Of a stretch of 64,000 nucleotides of DNA, positions 8,951 through 19,426 are shown in pieces. The stretch spans positions 1-64,000 of the forward strand of contig BAXO01000010.1 of the NCBI GenBank assembly GCA_001310555.1, written 5' to 3'. How positions within the stretch are numbered: position 1 is the first letter of the stretch; every line of letters begins with the position of its first letter. The notes below the pieces were generated by a model, which searched no databases, had not been told where the DNA came from, and saw only the letters and a list, made by a program, of their open reading frames with translations. A program made the position numbers and the translations under genes. The DNA is from Bacillus sp. JCM 19058 (GTDB lineage: Bacteria; Bacillota; Bacilli; Bacillales_H; Bacillaceae_D).

Positions 8951-11380
8951 ATGCTTGTTTCTTATAACTGGCTGAAGGATTATGTCGATGTAGCCGATCT
9001 GACTGCTACCGAAATAGCTGACAAAATGACCAGCGGTGGAATAGAAATCGATTTGATTCATCAGCTTAACAAAGGTGCTACTGGAGTTGTCATCGGCTAT
9101 GTGGCTGACTGTCAGCAACACCCAAATGCGGATAAGCTAAACGTTTGTCAAGTCGAGATCGGAGAAGGGGAGCGTGTTCAAATCGTCTGCGGTGCACCGA
9201 ATATCGCCGCCAAGCAAAAGGTAGCTGTTGCCAAAGTAGGCGCAGTGCTACCTGGAAATTTTAAAATTAAAAAGGCTAAGCTGCGTGGAGAAGTTTCAGA
9301 GGGAATGATTTGTTCCTTGCAGGAGCTTGGTATTGATGGAAAACTGGTTCAGAAGGAAGCCGCCGAAGGTATATATGTATTCCCTGAGGATGCAACGGTC
9401 GGTGACGATGCGTTGAAGGCGTTAAATCTTGACGATGAGGTTCTTGAGCTTGATTTAACGCCAAATCGAGCCGATTGCTTGAACATGCTAGGAGTCGCTT
9501 ACGAAGTCAGTGCACTTTTTGAGCGGAGCATTCAGCTCCCGAAGGTCGAGGTAAAGACGGGAGAAGCACAAGCCTTTGAATATGTTTCCGTTACGGTCGA
9601 TGACAAGGAGGCGAATCCGTATTACGGCGCAACGATTATTAAGGATGTGAAGGTCGAAGCGTCTCCATTATGGCTACAAAATCGCTTAGTCGCTGCGGGG
9701 ATTCGGCCGATTAGCAACGTTGTCGATGTGACAAATTTTGTGCTGCTTGAATACGGGCAACCATTACATGCGTTTGACTACGATCGGCTCGGCTCAACGT
9801 CAATCGTTACACGAAGGGCGAAAGAAGGAGAATTACTTATGACGCTCGATGGAATTGAACGAAAACTGACTAGCGAGCAGCTCGTCATTACGAATGGAAT
9901 CAAGCCTGTTGCGCTTGCCGGAGTGATGGGAGGTGCCAGCACTGAAGTTGAACCACAGACGACAACGATCTTGCTGGAGGCAGCTTATTTTGACCCGACG
10001 ACCATCCGTAAATCATCTCGCGCCTTAGCCTTGCGCAGTGATTCAAGCACGCGCTTTGAAAAAGGCGTCGATCCGAATCGGGTGAGGGCCGCATCAGAGC
10101 GCGCGGCCGCCTTAATTGCTGAGCTCGCCGGAGGGACGGTTCTCTCAGGCGTTGTTGAGGCAGATTCGCTTCAAGTTGAAGAAGCAGAGGTCGAATTAAA
10201 TGTTGAAAAAAATGAACTCTCGTCTCGGAATGAGCCTAAAAACTGAAGAGGTGGAAGCGATTATGAAAAGGCTTCGCTTTCCATACAAGAAGGACGGAGG
10301 TCGTTTAATCGTCACTGCTCCTTCCCGCAGGGCAGATATTCGGATTGAAGAGGATCTGTTTGAAGAAGTCGCCCGGCTTTACGGCTATGATAATATTCCG
10401 ACGACATTTCCTGAAGGAATGACGACTAGAGGGGTGTTAACTGCCTATCAAGAAAAACGCCGACTCGTTCACCGCTATTTTGAACAAGCGGGACTTTCGC
10501 AGGTAATCACTTATTCATTAACGAGCCCGGAGCAGGCTAAAGGCTTTGCGGCAGAAAAAAAAGAGCGGATAGCTCGGTCCGATTAGCGATGCCGATGAGT
10601 GCGGAGCGGAGTATCATGCGCACAAGCCTTATCCCGCATTTGCTGAACGTTCTTACTTATAACCTGAATCGTAAAAATATGAACGTTCATGTGTACGAGG
10701 TTGGCTCAATTTTTACTTCGACAGAGAAAACATTGACAAGTCAGCCGAAGGAGCGGGAAATGATTGCCGCAGCGGTGACTGGCATATGGCACGAGCAGGC
10801 GTGGCAAGGGGAAAAGAAGGCTGTTGACTTTTACGTAGTAAAAGGGATTCTTGAAGGGTTGTTTGCCGAGCTAGGCTTATCAGAAGAAATCGATTTTGTC
10901 CAAGCGCAAAAAGAAGAACTCCATCCTGGGCGGACAGCAAATGTGGAACTAGCCGGGAGAGAAATCGGCTACATTGGGCAAGTTCACCCCGCCACAGCAA
11001 GGGATAATGATTTACGCGAAACGTATGTCTTTCAGCTTGATTTAGAAGCTTTATTAAATCATGAGGTACAGCCGGTAATCTATAAGGCGTTGCCTCGCTT
11101 TCCGGCGATTACGCGCGATATTGCCCTCGTCGTGGACAGTAAGCAGACAGCCGCAGAAGTAGAAACGATTATCCGCGAAGCGGGTGGCACACTTTTAACA
11201 TCGATTCGACTGTTTGATTTATACGAAGGCGAGCATATGGAAACTGGCAAAAAATCATTGGCCTTTTCGTTAACTTATCTCGATCCGGAGCAGACCTTGA
11301 CAGACGAAAGGGTTACTGCAGTACATGAGAAGGTGCTCGCGGCATTAGAGAATAAAATTGGAGCAAGCTTAAGGGAATAA
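8951..11380 (+). CDS. pheT: Phenylalanyl-tRNA synthetase beta subunit
   Basis: Beta subunit, about 809 residues. Its N-terminal tRNA-binding (EMAP-like) domain is at residues about 40-150. B3/B4 editing and B5 domains follow, then a synthetase-like core ([15 protein letters not shown] near 11090) and a C-terminal anticodon-binding ferredoxin fold ending [17 protein letters not shown] 8951 is the start; a longer upstream frame overlaps pheS and is not used. Two indels interrupt it: one extra A at 10206-10212, and a missing G near 10563, after which the frame reads [14 protein letters not shown]. The gene is essential, so both are most simply sequence errors. Confidence 0.95.
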
Positions 11381-11390
11381 AACTTTGACA

Positions 11391-11428
11391 AATCCCACCT
11401 CTATACCGCTTAGAGGTGGGATTTTGTT
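11391..11428 (+). terminator. Rho-independent terminator of pheST
   Basis: Stem AATCCCACCTCTA / TAGAGGTGGGATT with a 7-nt loop, followed by TTGTTTG. It starts 10 nt after the pheT stop. Confidence 0.85.
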
Positions 11429-11521
11429 TGATTTATTAGCATTCGGTTTTATTAAAAAGCAAGTTCTAAGGAGCTTCACAAAAAGTAAAGTCCAAACCCT
11501 AGTCAAACAATGATAACACGT

Positions 11522-12120
11522 TCACTTACTGTCTCCTTTTTCCTCCAGCAGCTTGAACGCTTCTGACAATGCCTTGCTGGCAGCCTTCAAATCGTGCTTC
11601 GATTTGCTAGTGCGTTCGATGTGCATCGGTTCGCCAATTCGGATGAGAATCGGTTTTTTTGAGAGTAGCTCCTTGATGCTCGTCGGTCCTGAATAGATGG
11701 CAGGAACGAGTGGAACTGAAGCAAGATTTGCGATTGTTACGGCTCCGCGTTTGAGCGGAGCATCCTCTGCTGTGCGAGTGCCAGAAGGAAATATTCCGAC
11801 CATTTTTCCTCGCCTTAGCAGTTGGACAGGCATTTTTATACTGCCAGCTCCGGGATTCTTCCGGTCAACAGGAAAGGCATTAATCTTTTTTTAAAAAGCC
11901 GTCTAAAAGCTTCGATTGAAACAATTCTTTTTTTGGCCATAAAATGTATTTGTTGCGGTAAGAGGGCGACTCCTAAAGCGACAACATCAATCCAGCTGCG
12001 GTGAGTGCAAGTGATGACATAGCCGCCGTCCTTTGGCAAGTGATCGATTCCTAAAATGATGAAACGCCCTCGAAGCTGGAGGAGCAGTTTGGCAACAGTT
12101 GCAACCCATTGGTAGAGCAT
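11522..12120 (-). CDS. 1-acyl-sn-glycerol-3-phosphate acyltransferase (PlsC family)
   Basis: Membrane acyltransferase of about 199 residues, probably adding the second acyl chain in phosphatidic acid synthesis. The PlsC catalytic motif appears as HRSWID (the usual HxxxxD, residues about 40-45), and FPSGTR (the usual EGTR-like block) lies about 75 residues later. An N-terminal hydrophobic helix is present. The start is ATG (12118-12120) with AAGGAG upstream. An A run (minus strand, about 11889-11895) has the wrong length and splits the frame; the restored joint reads KKINAFPVDRKNPGAGS. It lies downstream of fabH on the same strand. The Glu of the usual FPEGTR is Ser here (FPSGTR), which occurs in some relatives. 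Confidence 0.85.
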
Positions 12121-12244
12121 AGCTTATCTCCTTAAAAAAAATCATCTAATCAATTGATAGGGAGAGCCTACACCTTTATGCGATGGTAGAGATCTCCATC
12201 CGCTCCCGATTTCCAGATGCTTCAGATTAGCCGTAACGCATCCA

Positions 12245-13226
12245 TCATATATTCCATTCCACGATGAGTCCTAAGTGTGTAAGGCCACCCCCGAAGCCAT
12301 ATAATAGCAGTGTGTCATTTTTCTTGATTTTCCCCGCGGTTAATGCCAGATCTAAAGCTAACGGGATCGATGAAGAGGATGTGTTTCCATAATACTCCAT
12401 GCTCGCTAGCAGCTTCTCTTCGGGAATTCCCGATTTTTCACAAAGTGATTCGATCATTCGCAGGTTGGCACTGTGCGGAACGAACCAGTTCAAGTCGTTT
12501 ACCGTCATCCTTGCTTGCTTTAGCAGCTTTTCGATACCGAGGGGAATCGTTCGGACGACCCATTTATAAACCTCTCTGCCGTTTTGCACCATTTTCCTAT
12601 TTTCGTTTAAGGCGTTCCCATTCAACGTTGCGGACAAGCCTGCTCGGTAAACATGCTCGCCACCCTCACCATCCGTCCCCATATAGACGCTAAGAAAGCT
12701 TGACTTTTCTTGATCGGCTTCAACTAGCATCGCACCTGCTCCGTCACCGAATAATATGCAAGTCGATCGATCAGTATAGTCGGTCACTTTTGACAAAGTC
12801 TCTGTAGCGATAACGAGCACTTTTTTATGGGCTCCGGAGCGAATTAAACTGTTGGCTAGATGCAATCCGTAAGTAAATCCAGCACAGGTCGCATTTAAAT
12901 CAAATGCCGCAGCATTAACGATGCCAAAATGGCTCTGAATTTGGCAGGCAACGCTTGGAAAGGCAAGGTCGGCAGTCGTTGTGGCTACAATAATACAATC
13001 GACATCGTAAAGCTTTGCTTTAGCATTTTTTTCGCAAGTTTTCGACTGCTTGACAAGCCAAATCGGAGGCGAATTGGCCATCAGCTACAAGCCTTCTTTC
13101 TTTAATCCCGGTCCTTTGGACAATCCATTCATCACTCGTATCCACCATTTCCTCGAGCTCCTGATTAGTTAATATTCGCTCAGGAACATAGGTACCAATT
13201 GCAGTAATTCGTGCCTTTAATTGCAT
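12245..13226 (-). CDS. fabH: 3-oxoacyl-ACP synthase III (KAS III)
   Basis: Starts fatty-acid synthesis by condensing acyl-CoA with malonyl-ACP. Length is about 326 residues. The catalytic triad is visible: Cys in [13 protein letters not shown], His in [11 protein letters not shown] and Asn in [14 protein letters not shown]. The start ATG (13224-13226) has AAGGTGG 8 nt upstream; a GTG four codons earlier is the alternative. A T run at 13026-13032 carries one extra base. A FapR-type operator and -10 lie just upstream. Two KAS III enzymes are common in Bacillus (fabHA, fabHB), and this could be either. It lies where B. subtilis has rnhC. Confidence 0.92.
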
Positions 13227-13253
13227 TTTGCTCGCCACCTTTTTTTATTTATT

Positions 13254-13286
13254 ATTATATCATCTAGTATTAGTACCTGGTGATAA
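13254..13286 (-). promoter_or_regulatory. fabH promoter with FapR operator
   Basis: A 17-mer at 13270-13286 matches the FapR consensus TTAGTACCTRKTACTAA at 15 of 17 positions. A minus-strand -10 TATAAT lies at 13254-13259, so the operator covers the -35 region. FapR represses lipid-synthesis genes and is released by malonyl-CoA, which fits a fabH target. Confidence 0.75.
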
Positions 13287-13510
13287 AATATGAAAATTTT
13301 TTTTATTATTTTCGGAGTTTCGCATCATTTTACACAAAAGAAGAGCAAAACGTTTAGCGGATATTTGTCCGAAGAAGAGCCGGGTGACAGCTCAGCTTTT
13401 CTAATAAACATGGATATTTCCAATGCAGCCTCTTCGTGTTATGATAGGGTGAAGACTTTTGTCGAGGAGTGTCATTCCTACCTGGACAGATGAAATTAGG
13501 AGGCTAGACG

Positions 13511-13789
13511 GTGGCGAAAGAAAAAAGAAACGAACGTACAACTGTGACAATTTACAGTCAGCAGTATACGATAGTCGGCCAAGAGCCACCCGAGCATGTA
13601 AAAGATGTGGCTCACTATGTGGATGAGAAAATGAGACAATTAAAAAAAAGAAATCCATACTTAGATACGACACGATTAGCTGTGTTGACGGCGGTTAATA
13701 TAGCCGATCAATTTATTAAAATACAAAATCAACAGAAGGAGCCGCCGCTTCATCGAGAAGAGCGGGAACGGAAGACAGGAGACGAATAA
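13511..13789 (+). CDS. zapA: Cell division protein ZapA
   Basis: FtsZ-associated positive regulator of Z-ring assembly, 92 residues, intact. It has the ZapA beta-hairpin start (RTTVTIYSQQYTIVGQEPPEHV), an amphipathic helix (AHYVDEKMRQL), and a long C-terminal coiled-coil helix (TRLAVLTAVNIADQFIKIQNQQ). The start is GTG 13511 with AGGAGG upstream. It is separated from cvpA by one base, so the two are probably an operon, the same order as in B. subtilis. A weak sigma-A-like element (TTTCCA, 17 nt, TATGAT) ends near 13446. Confidence 0.9.
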   Translation: MAKEKRNERTTVTIYSQQYTIVGQEPPEHVKDVAHYVDEKMRQLKKRNPYLDTTRLAVLTAVNIADQFIKIQNQQKEPPLHREERERKTGDE

Positions 13790-13790
13790 C

Positions 13791-14330
13791 ATGCTTAGTT
13801 TTATTATTTTAATACTCTTGCTTTGTAGCTTTTTTATCGGCCGAAGAAGAGGATTTATTTTACAGGTCATTCATTTAATTGGCTTTGTTGCAGCCATTTT
13901 TGTTGCTTACAAGTTTTACGGCGAGGTAGCTTCCTATATTCGCTTGTGGATTCCGTACCCACAGTTTTCGCAAGATAGCGCAGTCGGGATGATTTTCAGC
14001 GTGTTTGATGCTGAAAGCGTCTATTACTCTGGTATTGCATTTGCACTATTGTTTTTTGGCACGAAAATTCTACTCCATATTCTTGGTTCTATGCTAGATT
14101 TTGTCGCGCACCTTCCGATTTTACGCTGGGTGAATGGCTGGCTCGGCGGTCTGCTTTGCTTTGTCGAAGTCTATTTGATTATTTTTGTGTTACTATATGT
14201 CGGTGCATTGCTGCCGGTCGAATTGATTCAAGAACAATTGCATGGCTCAATCGTTGCGCAAACGATTATGAACCATACGCCGTTTTTATCTAACTGGCTA
14301 AAAGAGCTCTGGATCCAAAACCCATTGTAG
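13791..14330 (+). CDS. yshB: CvpA-family membrane protein (YshB)
   Basis: Membrane protein of 179 residues with four predicted helices: LSFIILILLLCSFFIG at the N-terminus, then VIHLIGFVAAIFVAYKF, a segment near residue 85, and LIIFVLLYVGALL near residue 130. It contains the FIGRRRGFILQ-type loop usual in CvpA proteins. CvpA was first described for colicin V production in E. coli; its role in Bacillus is unclear. It begins 1 nt after the zapA stop and is followed by a terminator, so zapA-cvpA is probably a two-gene operon. The frame is intact. Confidence 0.88.
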   Translation: MLSFIILILLLCSFFIGRRRGFILQVIHLIGFVAAIFVAYKFYGEVASYIRLWIPYPQFSQDSAVGMIFSVFDAESVYYSGIAFALLFFGTKILLHILGSMLDFVAHLPILRWVNGWLGGLLCFVEVYLIIFVLLYVGALLPVELIQEQLHGSIVAQTIMNHTPFLSNWLKELWIQNPL

Positions 14331-14344
14331 GACCGGCAACGTTA

Positions 14345-14378
14345 GAAAGCTTCTCCGACTTTGGAGAGGCTTTCTTTA
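14345..14378 (+). terminator. Rho-independent terminator after cvpA
   Basis: Stem GAAAGCTTCTCC / GGAGAGGCTTTC with one G-T wobble and a 6-nt loop, followed by TTTATC. Confidence 0.75.
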
Positions 14379-14594
14379 TCACTTAAGTCCTCACGCGAAC
14401 CAGTTCTTTATTCAACGCGATTACTCCCGTAAAATACCCCGTCTAAGCAGAGAAGGCTTTGCAGGCCTATGAATAATCCGAAGGACATCCTGCTCTTGCA
14501 AACAATGATCATTCTCTGTATAAGTAAGTCCGTCGGGTTTTGATTGATTTTTCCTTTAAAACCGGTATCATTTAACAGGAAAGGATCGGTTTAT

Positions 14595-16319
14595 ATGAAT
14601 AAAAAAAGATGTTATCCGAATGCTGGAATCGATTGCTATATATATGGAAATAAAAGGGGAGAACCCTTTTAAAATATCAGCCTATCGCAAGGCAGCGCTT
14701 GCGCTAGAGAGCGATGAACGGACGCTCGCGGAAATTGACAGACCTGAAGCCTTAAAAGGAATTGGCAAGGGAACGGCAGAGGTCATTAAAGAGATGAAAG
14801 AAACGGGTGAATCCTCGCTCTATCAGGAATTGGCCAGCGAAGTACCAGCAGGCTTACTCCGACTTTTAAAGCTGCCGGGACTAGGCGGTAAAAAAAATTG
14901 GCAAGCTTTATCAAGAGCTTAATGTCATTGATATTGAAACATTAAAGCTAGCCTGCGAAAAGCAGCAAGTACGTGCCTTAGCCGGGTTCGGGGAAAAGAC
15001 TGAAAAGAAAATACTCGAGGCATTAGCTGAAGACGTTCAGCGGCCGGAGCGTCTGCCATTACCAGTCGTGTTACCGATCGCCGAACGCATTGAATTCCAG
15101 TTATCCGAAATGGAAAAGGTTGAGCAATTTTCGCGCGCCGGCAGCCTAAGAAGGTTAAGTGAGACAGTAAGAGATCTCGATTTTATTATTGCCACAACTG
15201 AACCGAAGCGTGTCGGTGAGCAGCTTGTGTCATTAACGAACGTCAGCAAAATAATTGCTCAGGGAGAAACGAAGGTATCTGTTGAAATAACGGAAGAAGT
15301 GCCGGTTTCAGTCGACTTCCGACTCGTGACAGCAGCCGAATTTGCGACGACGTTACACCATTTTACCGGTTCTAAGGACCATAATGTATTAATGCGTCAG
15401 CTGGCAAAAGCACGCGGTGAAAAAATTAGCGAATATGGTGTAGAAAATCTTGAAAGCTCTCAAGTGACGACGTTTAAAAGCGAGGCTGATTTTTTCGAGC
15501 ATTTCCAGCTCCCTTTTATACCAGCGGAAGCACGCGAGAATCAGGATGAGCTCGAATGGTTCAAACAGGATGCAAGCTATCTTAAGTCTGAGATGATACG
15601 GGGAGATTTGCACCTGCATACAACTTGGAGCGATGGAGCCCATTCGATCGAGGAAATGGCTGAAGCAGCGAGAGCCAAGGGCTATCACTACATCGCTGTC
15701 ACGGATCATTCCAAATATTTACGAGTCGCGAATGGTTTGGATGAGGAGCGACTGAAGCGCCAGCATGAGCGAATTCGCCAAATCAATGAATCGTATGATG
15801 ATTTTGAGATATTAACAGGAATCGAAATGGATATTTTACCGGATGGAACGCTTGATTTTAGTGATGAAATTCTTGCTGACGTTGATTTTGTTATTGCTTC
15901 CATCCACTCTGCCTTCACGCAAAAGCAAGAAGTGATTATGGAGAGGCTTTCGAACGCGCTTTCCAACCGTCATGTCGATTTGATCGCCCACCCGACAGGG
16001 CGTTTGTTAGGGCGGAGACCAGGATATGCTATAGATGTTGAGCGATTAATCGAGCTAGCAAAAGAAAGTGAAACGGCGCTCGAATTGAACGCGAACCCGA
16101 ATCGGCTCGATCTATCGGCCTATTGGTTAAAAAAAGGCTCAGCAGGCAGGTGTAAAGCTAGCGATTAATACTGACGCCCATAAACGCGAAATGCTGACTG
16201 ATATGTCATACGGCCTTGGAATCGGCAGGAAGGCATTACTCCGTCCGGAAACGGTAATGAATACATGGTCATTACCGCAATTAAAAACGTATTTAAATCG
16301 AAAAAAAATGATGAAATAA
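14595..16319 (+). CDS. polX: DNA polymerase X family / PHP-domain exonuclease
   Basis: Family X polymerase of about 573 residues, implicated in base-excision and gap repair. It has an N-terminal 8-kDa-like helix-hairpin-helix region (ALKGIGKGTAEVI), a nucleotidyltransferase core (AGSLRRLSETVRDLDFIIA, with the paired Asp residues), and a C-terminal PHP domain with metal ligands in RGDLHLHTTWSDG, TDHS, GIEMDI, SIHSAF and AHPTGR. Three A runs carry one extra base each (14601-14607, 14890-14897, 16129-16135). Removing them joins the pieces, and the end reads LPQLKTYLNRKKMMK. It begins MNKKDVIRMLESI at ATG 14595 and ends 15 nt before mutS2. Confidence 0.92.
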
Positions 16320-16334
16320 AAAGGAGCAGAAGCT

Positions 16335-18692
16335 ATGAAGCGTGTACTGCGAGTGCTTGAATATGAAAAAATGAAGCAGCAGCTACTTGGACATGTTGCT
16401 TCGTCATTAGGTCGACGAAAAGTCAACGAGCTTCAGCTTCAATCGATATCGATGAAGTACAGCGTTCACAGCTTGAAACATCGGAGGGCATGAACGTTCT
16501 CCGCTTGAGGGGGCATGTTCCGCTTGGCGGAATCTTCGATATGAGCGCTCATGTAAAGCGGGCGAGTATTGGAGGGGATTTAGCTGCAGCAGAGCTGATC
16601 GAAATCGCGAGTACGATTTACGGAGGCAGGCAGCTTAAGAAAGCAATCGAGATATTAGTCTTGGAAAACGAAGTTGAACTGCCGTATTTGTATGAACTGA
16701 CTCAGCAAATAGAGCCTTTAACTGAGCTAGAACGAGCGATCAAGCAATGCATTGATGACAATGGTCATGTTCTCGATTCAGCCAGCTCAGCGCTAAGGAC
16801 CATACGTCATCAGGTGAGAAGCTTTGAATCGAGTGTTCGCTCGAAGCTGGAAAGCATAATTCGCTCTTCTAGCAATCAAAAATGCTTTCTGATGCGATTG
16901 TAACGATTCGGAATGAACGCTTTGTCATTCCGGTCAAACAGGAATACCGCGGTTCCTTTGGCGGGATTATCCACGATCAATCGGCATCCGGTGCGACACT
17001 TTTTATTGAACCGCAAGCGATCGTTAATTTGAATAATCAGCTCAATGAAGCAAAAGGAAAGGAAGCGCGCGAAGTTGAGCGCATTTTGGCCGAGCTATCC
17101 GGACAGGTGGCGACTTATGCTGAAGAGCTGCTGACGAATTTGGAGGCATTAGCTACCCTCGATTTCATTTTTGCTAAGGCTCGATATGCCCGTACTCTTC
17201 ATGCGGTGAAGCCGCGGTTGAATGATAAAGGCTACCTTTCCATTAAGCGGGCTCGCCATCCTTTACTTGATAAAGATGAAGTCGTTCCGATAGATGTCGA
17301 GCTTAGTGAATCGTTCCGTTCGTTGATCATTACCGGGCCAAACACAGGTGGGAAAACGGTAACATTAAAAACCGTCGGCTTGTTGACGCTAATGATGCAG
17401 TCGGGTCTTCATGTTCCGGCTGAAGAAGATTCGGAAATGGCAGTGTTCGAGCAAATTTTTGCTGATATTGGTGATGAGCAGTCGATTGAGCAAAGCTTGA
17501 GTACGTTTTCTTCTCATATGACTAATATTGTCGATATTTTAGCAAAAGTTGATTTTAGAAGCCTCGTCCTCTTCGATGAGCTTGGCGCCGGAACAGACCC
17601 GACCGAAGGGGCAGCGCTGGCTATCTCGATTTTGGACGATGTGTATCAGCGCGGGGCTAATGTCATTGCGACGACCCATTATAGTGAGCTGAAAGGTATG
17701 CATACAACCGTGAAGGAGCGATGAACGCCAGCGTAGAATTTGACGTTGAGACGTTGAAGCCGACTTATCGTTTACTCATCGGTGTCCCGGGTCGAAGCAA
17801 TGCTTTCGCGATTTCTCGACGCCTTGGGCTTGATGAACGAATTATTGAGCTGGCGAAGAAGCAAATTGATAGTGATACGAATCAAATTGAGAACATGATT
17901 GCTTCCCTAGAAACGAGTCAGAAATCAGCCGAATCCGATTGGGAGGAAGCAAAATCGATTCGCCTGGAGGCCGAACAGCTTCGAGCAGAGCTTCAGCAGC
18001 AGCTCGGCAAGCTGGAGCAGCAAAAAGAACGAATTCTCAAAGGCGCCGAGGAAAAGGCCGAACGGGCATTGGCGAACGCAAAGGAAGAAGCCGATTTGAT
18101 TATTGGCGAACTGCGGGAAATGCAAAAAAAAGGTCTGTCGGTTAAAGAGCACCAAATTATCGAGGCGAGGAAGCACTTGGAAGAATCACAGCCTCAATTA
18201 ACCGCAAGGCAAAAGGCAATCAAAAAGCAGGCAACGAAGGCGAAGCAGGCAGCTGCAGTAGGTGATGAAGTTAAGGTACTCAGCCTCGGACAAAAGGGTT
18301 TTGTCGTTGAAAAGATTAACGAGGAAGAGCTTCAAGTTCAGATAGGGATTATGAAAATGAAGGTGAATCGCTCAGACTTGCAAGTAATCGATTCTCCGAA
18401 AACATCTGAAGCAAAAGCGATTTCGACAGTTAGAGGAACTGGGGCTCACGTGAAACCGGAGCTTGATTTGCGCGGAGACCGATATGAGGACGCGATGCTA
18501 AGAGTCGAGAAATACATTGATGATGCACTTCTAGCCGGCTACCATCAAATTTCGATTATTCACGGGAAAGGAACAGGCGCATTAAGAAAAGGAGTCAAAC
18601 AACTCCTGAAACGGCATCCTCACGTAAAAGGCTCACGAGATGGCGGAATGAATGAAGGTGGCTTAGGGAATACGGTTGTTGAATTAAAATAA
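16335..18692 (+). CDS. mutS2: Endonuclease MutS2
   Basis: MutS-related ATPase with a nuclease domain, about 786 residues, the normal family length. It lacks the mismatch-recognition domain. It has a clamp/lever region, an ATPase with Walker [13 protein letters not shown] (about 17336-17371) and the motif [11 protein letters not shown] (about 17572-17604), a KOW-like segment, and a C-terminal Smr nuclease domain (LDLRG, then [11 protein letters not shown]). In Bacillus it suppresses homologous recombination and acts in rescue of collided ribosomes. Three bases appear missing (near 16437, 16878 and 17695); each restored joint matches the family, for example [15 protein letters not shown]. It is linked to yshE by a 10-nt gap. 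Confidence 0.93.
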
Positions 18693-18702
18693 GTGAGGAG
18701 AC

Positions 18703-19133
18703 ATGATGATGATAGAGCAGCTGATTCAAAACGATTTTATTAGAACTGCGAGCTTTTACAGTGTCGCGGTTTTGTCTCTCATTGTTTTTCTCGTTCTTTT
18801 TGAGCTCGTAACGAAGTATAGCAACTGGCAGGAAATTAAACGAGGCAATTTGGCTGTTGGTCTAGCAACCGGAGGTAAGATTTTTGCGTCGCCAATATTT
18901 TCAGACATTCGATCCAAAATTCAGATTCAATATTAATGATGCTAATTTGGAGCGGAATAGGCTTTTTACTGTTATTGCTTAGTTACTTTATTTTTGAATT
19001 CCTCACACCGGGCTTTACAGTGGATGAAGAAATTGCTAATGACAATCGCGCGGTCGGTTTTATGTCTTTCATAATTTCAGTCGGGCTTTCCTACGTCATC
19101 GGGGCCAGCATCGTTGCCCAGTACAATCCTTAA
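18703..19133 (+). CDS. yshE: DUF350 membrane protein YshE
   Basis: Small integral membrane protein of about 143 residues with four helices and the DUF350 pattern of two repeated halves, each holding a GLATGGK- or NRAVGFM-like motif. Start ATG 18703 is followed by two further in-frame ATGs; GTGAGGAG lies just upstream. A missing G near 18890 splits it; restored, the joint reads GGKIFGVANIFRHSIQ. Its function is unknown. In B. subtilis yshE also lies between mutS2 and lcfA. It is probably co-transcribed with mutS2 and with the tiny membrane peptide that follows. Confidence 0.82.
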
Positions 19134-19150
19134 GCTAGGAAGGAGCAAGT

Positions 19151-19240
19151 ATGGAGACGCTAATGAAGATTCTTATCGGCTGTTGTGTCCTGTTTTTTTT
19201 AGCGGGAATTATTTACCTTGTTTTTATAGCACCGGCATAA
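19151..19240 (+). CDS. 29-residue single-pass membrane peptide
   Basis: A short frame METLMKILIGCCVLFFLAGI continuing to IYLVFIAPA and a TAA at 19238. It has a strong ribosome site (AGGAAGGAG) 6 nt upstream and starts 17 nt after the yshE stop. Nearly the whole peptide is one hydrophobic helix. A rho-independent terminator follows within 8 nt, so it closes the mutS2-yshE operon. I do not know its family. Position and ribosome site make it a credible gene rather than chance. Confidence 0.65.
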   Translation: METLMKILIGCCVLFFLAGIIYLVFIAPA

Positions 19241-19247
19241 ACCTTAG

Positions 19248-19288
19248 AAGCAGCACGTCAGCCATTTGGCTTGCGCTGCTTTTTTTTG
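19248..19288 (+). terminator. Rho-independent terminator of the polX-mutS2-yshE operon
   Basis: Outer stem AAGCAGC / GCTGCTT, inner AGCC / GGCT, followed by eight T. Confidence 0.85.
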
Positions 19289-19337
19289 TCATTTAGCCAA
19301 ATTGAACGAGAAAATTTAAACAATTTGTAAAAAAAGG

Positions 19338-19367
19338 TTTTCAAAATGTAAGCGATTCCAATACAAT
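19338..19367 (+). promoter_or_regulatory. lcfA promoter overlapped by a CcpA (cre) site
   Basis: A -10 TACAAT at 19362-19367 and a weak -35 TTTTCA at 19338-19343 (18-nt spacer). The 14-mer at 19347-19360, TGTAAGCGATTCCA, fits the cre consensus TGWAANCGNTNWCA at 13 of 14 positions and fills the spacer. Catabolite repression of fatty-acid activation is expected. Confidence 0.6.
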
Positions 19368-19426
19368 GGAGGTAGAGGAGAAAATACGTAAAAGAAAGGG
19401 GCGTGTTAAGGCGGGAGGAGACGTTT

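Noticed and set aside
13290..13493. 67-codon plus-strand frame before zapA
   Set aside because: No ribosome site, and it overlaps the zapA promoter region; unrelated to any family I recognise.
14595..16319. Programmed frameshifting in polX, clpX, ptsI and others
   Set aside because: The shifts are many, mostly sit at plain homopolymers without stimulatory structures, and require different directions. Sequence error explains them better.
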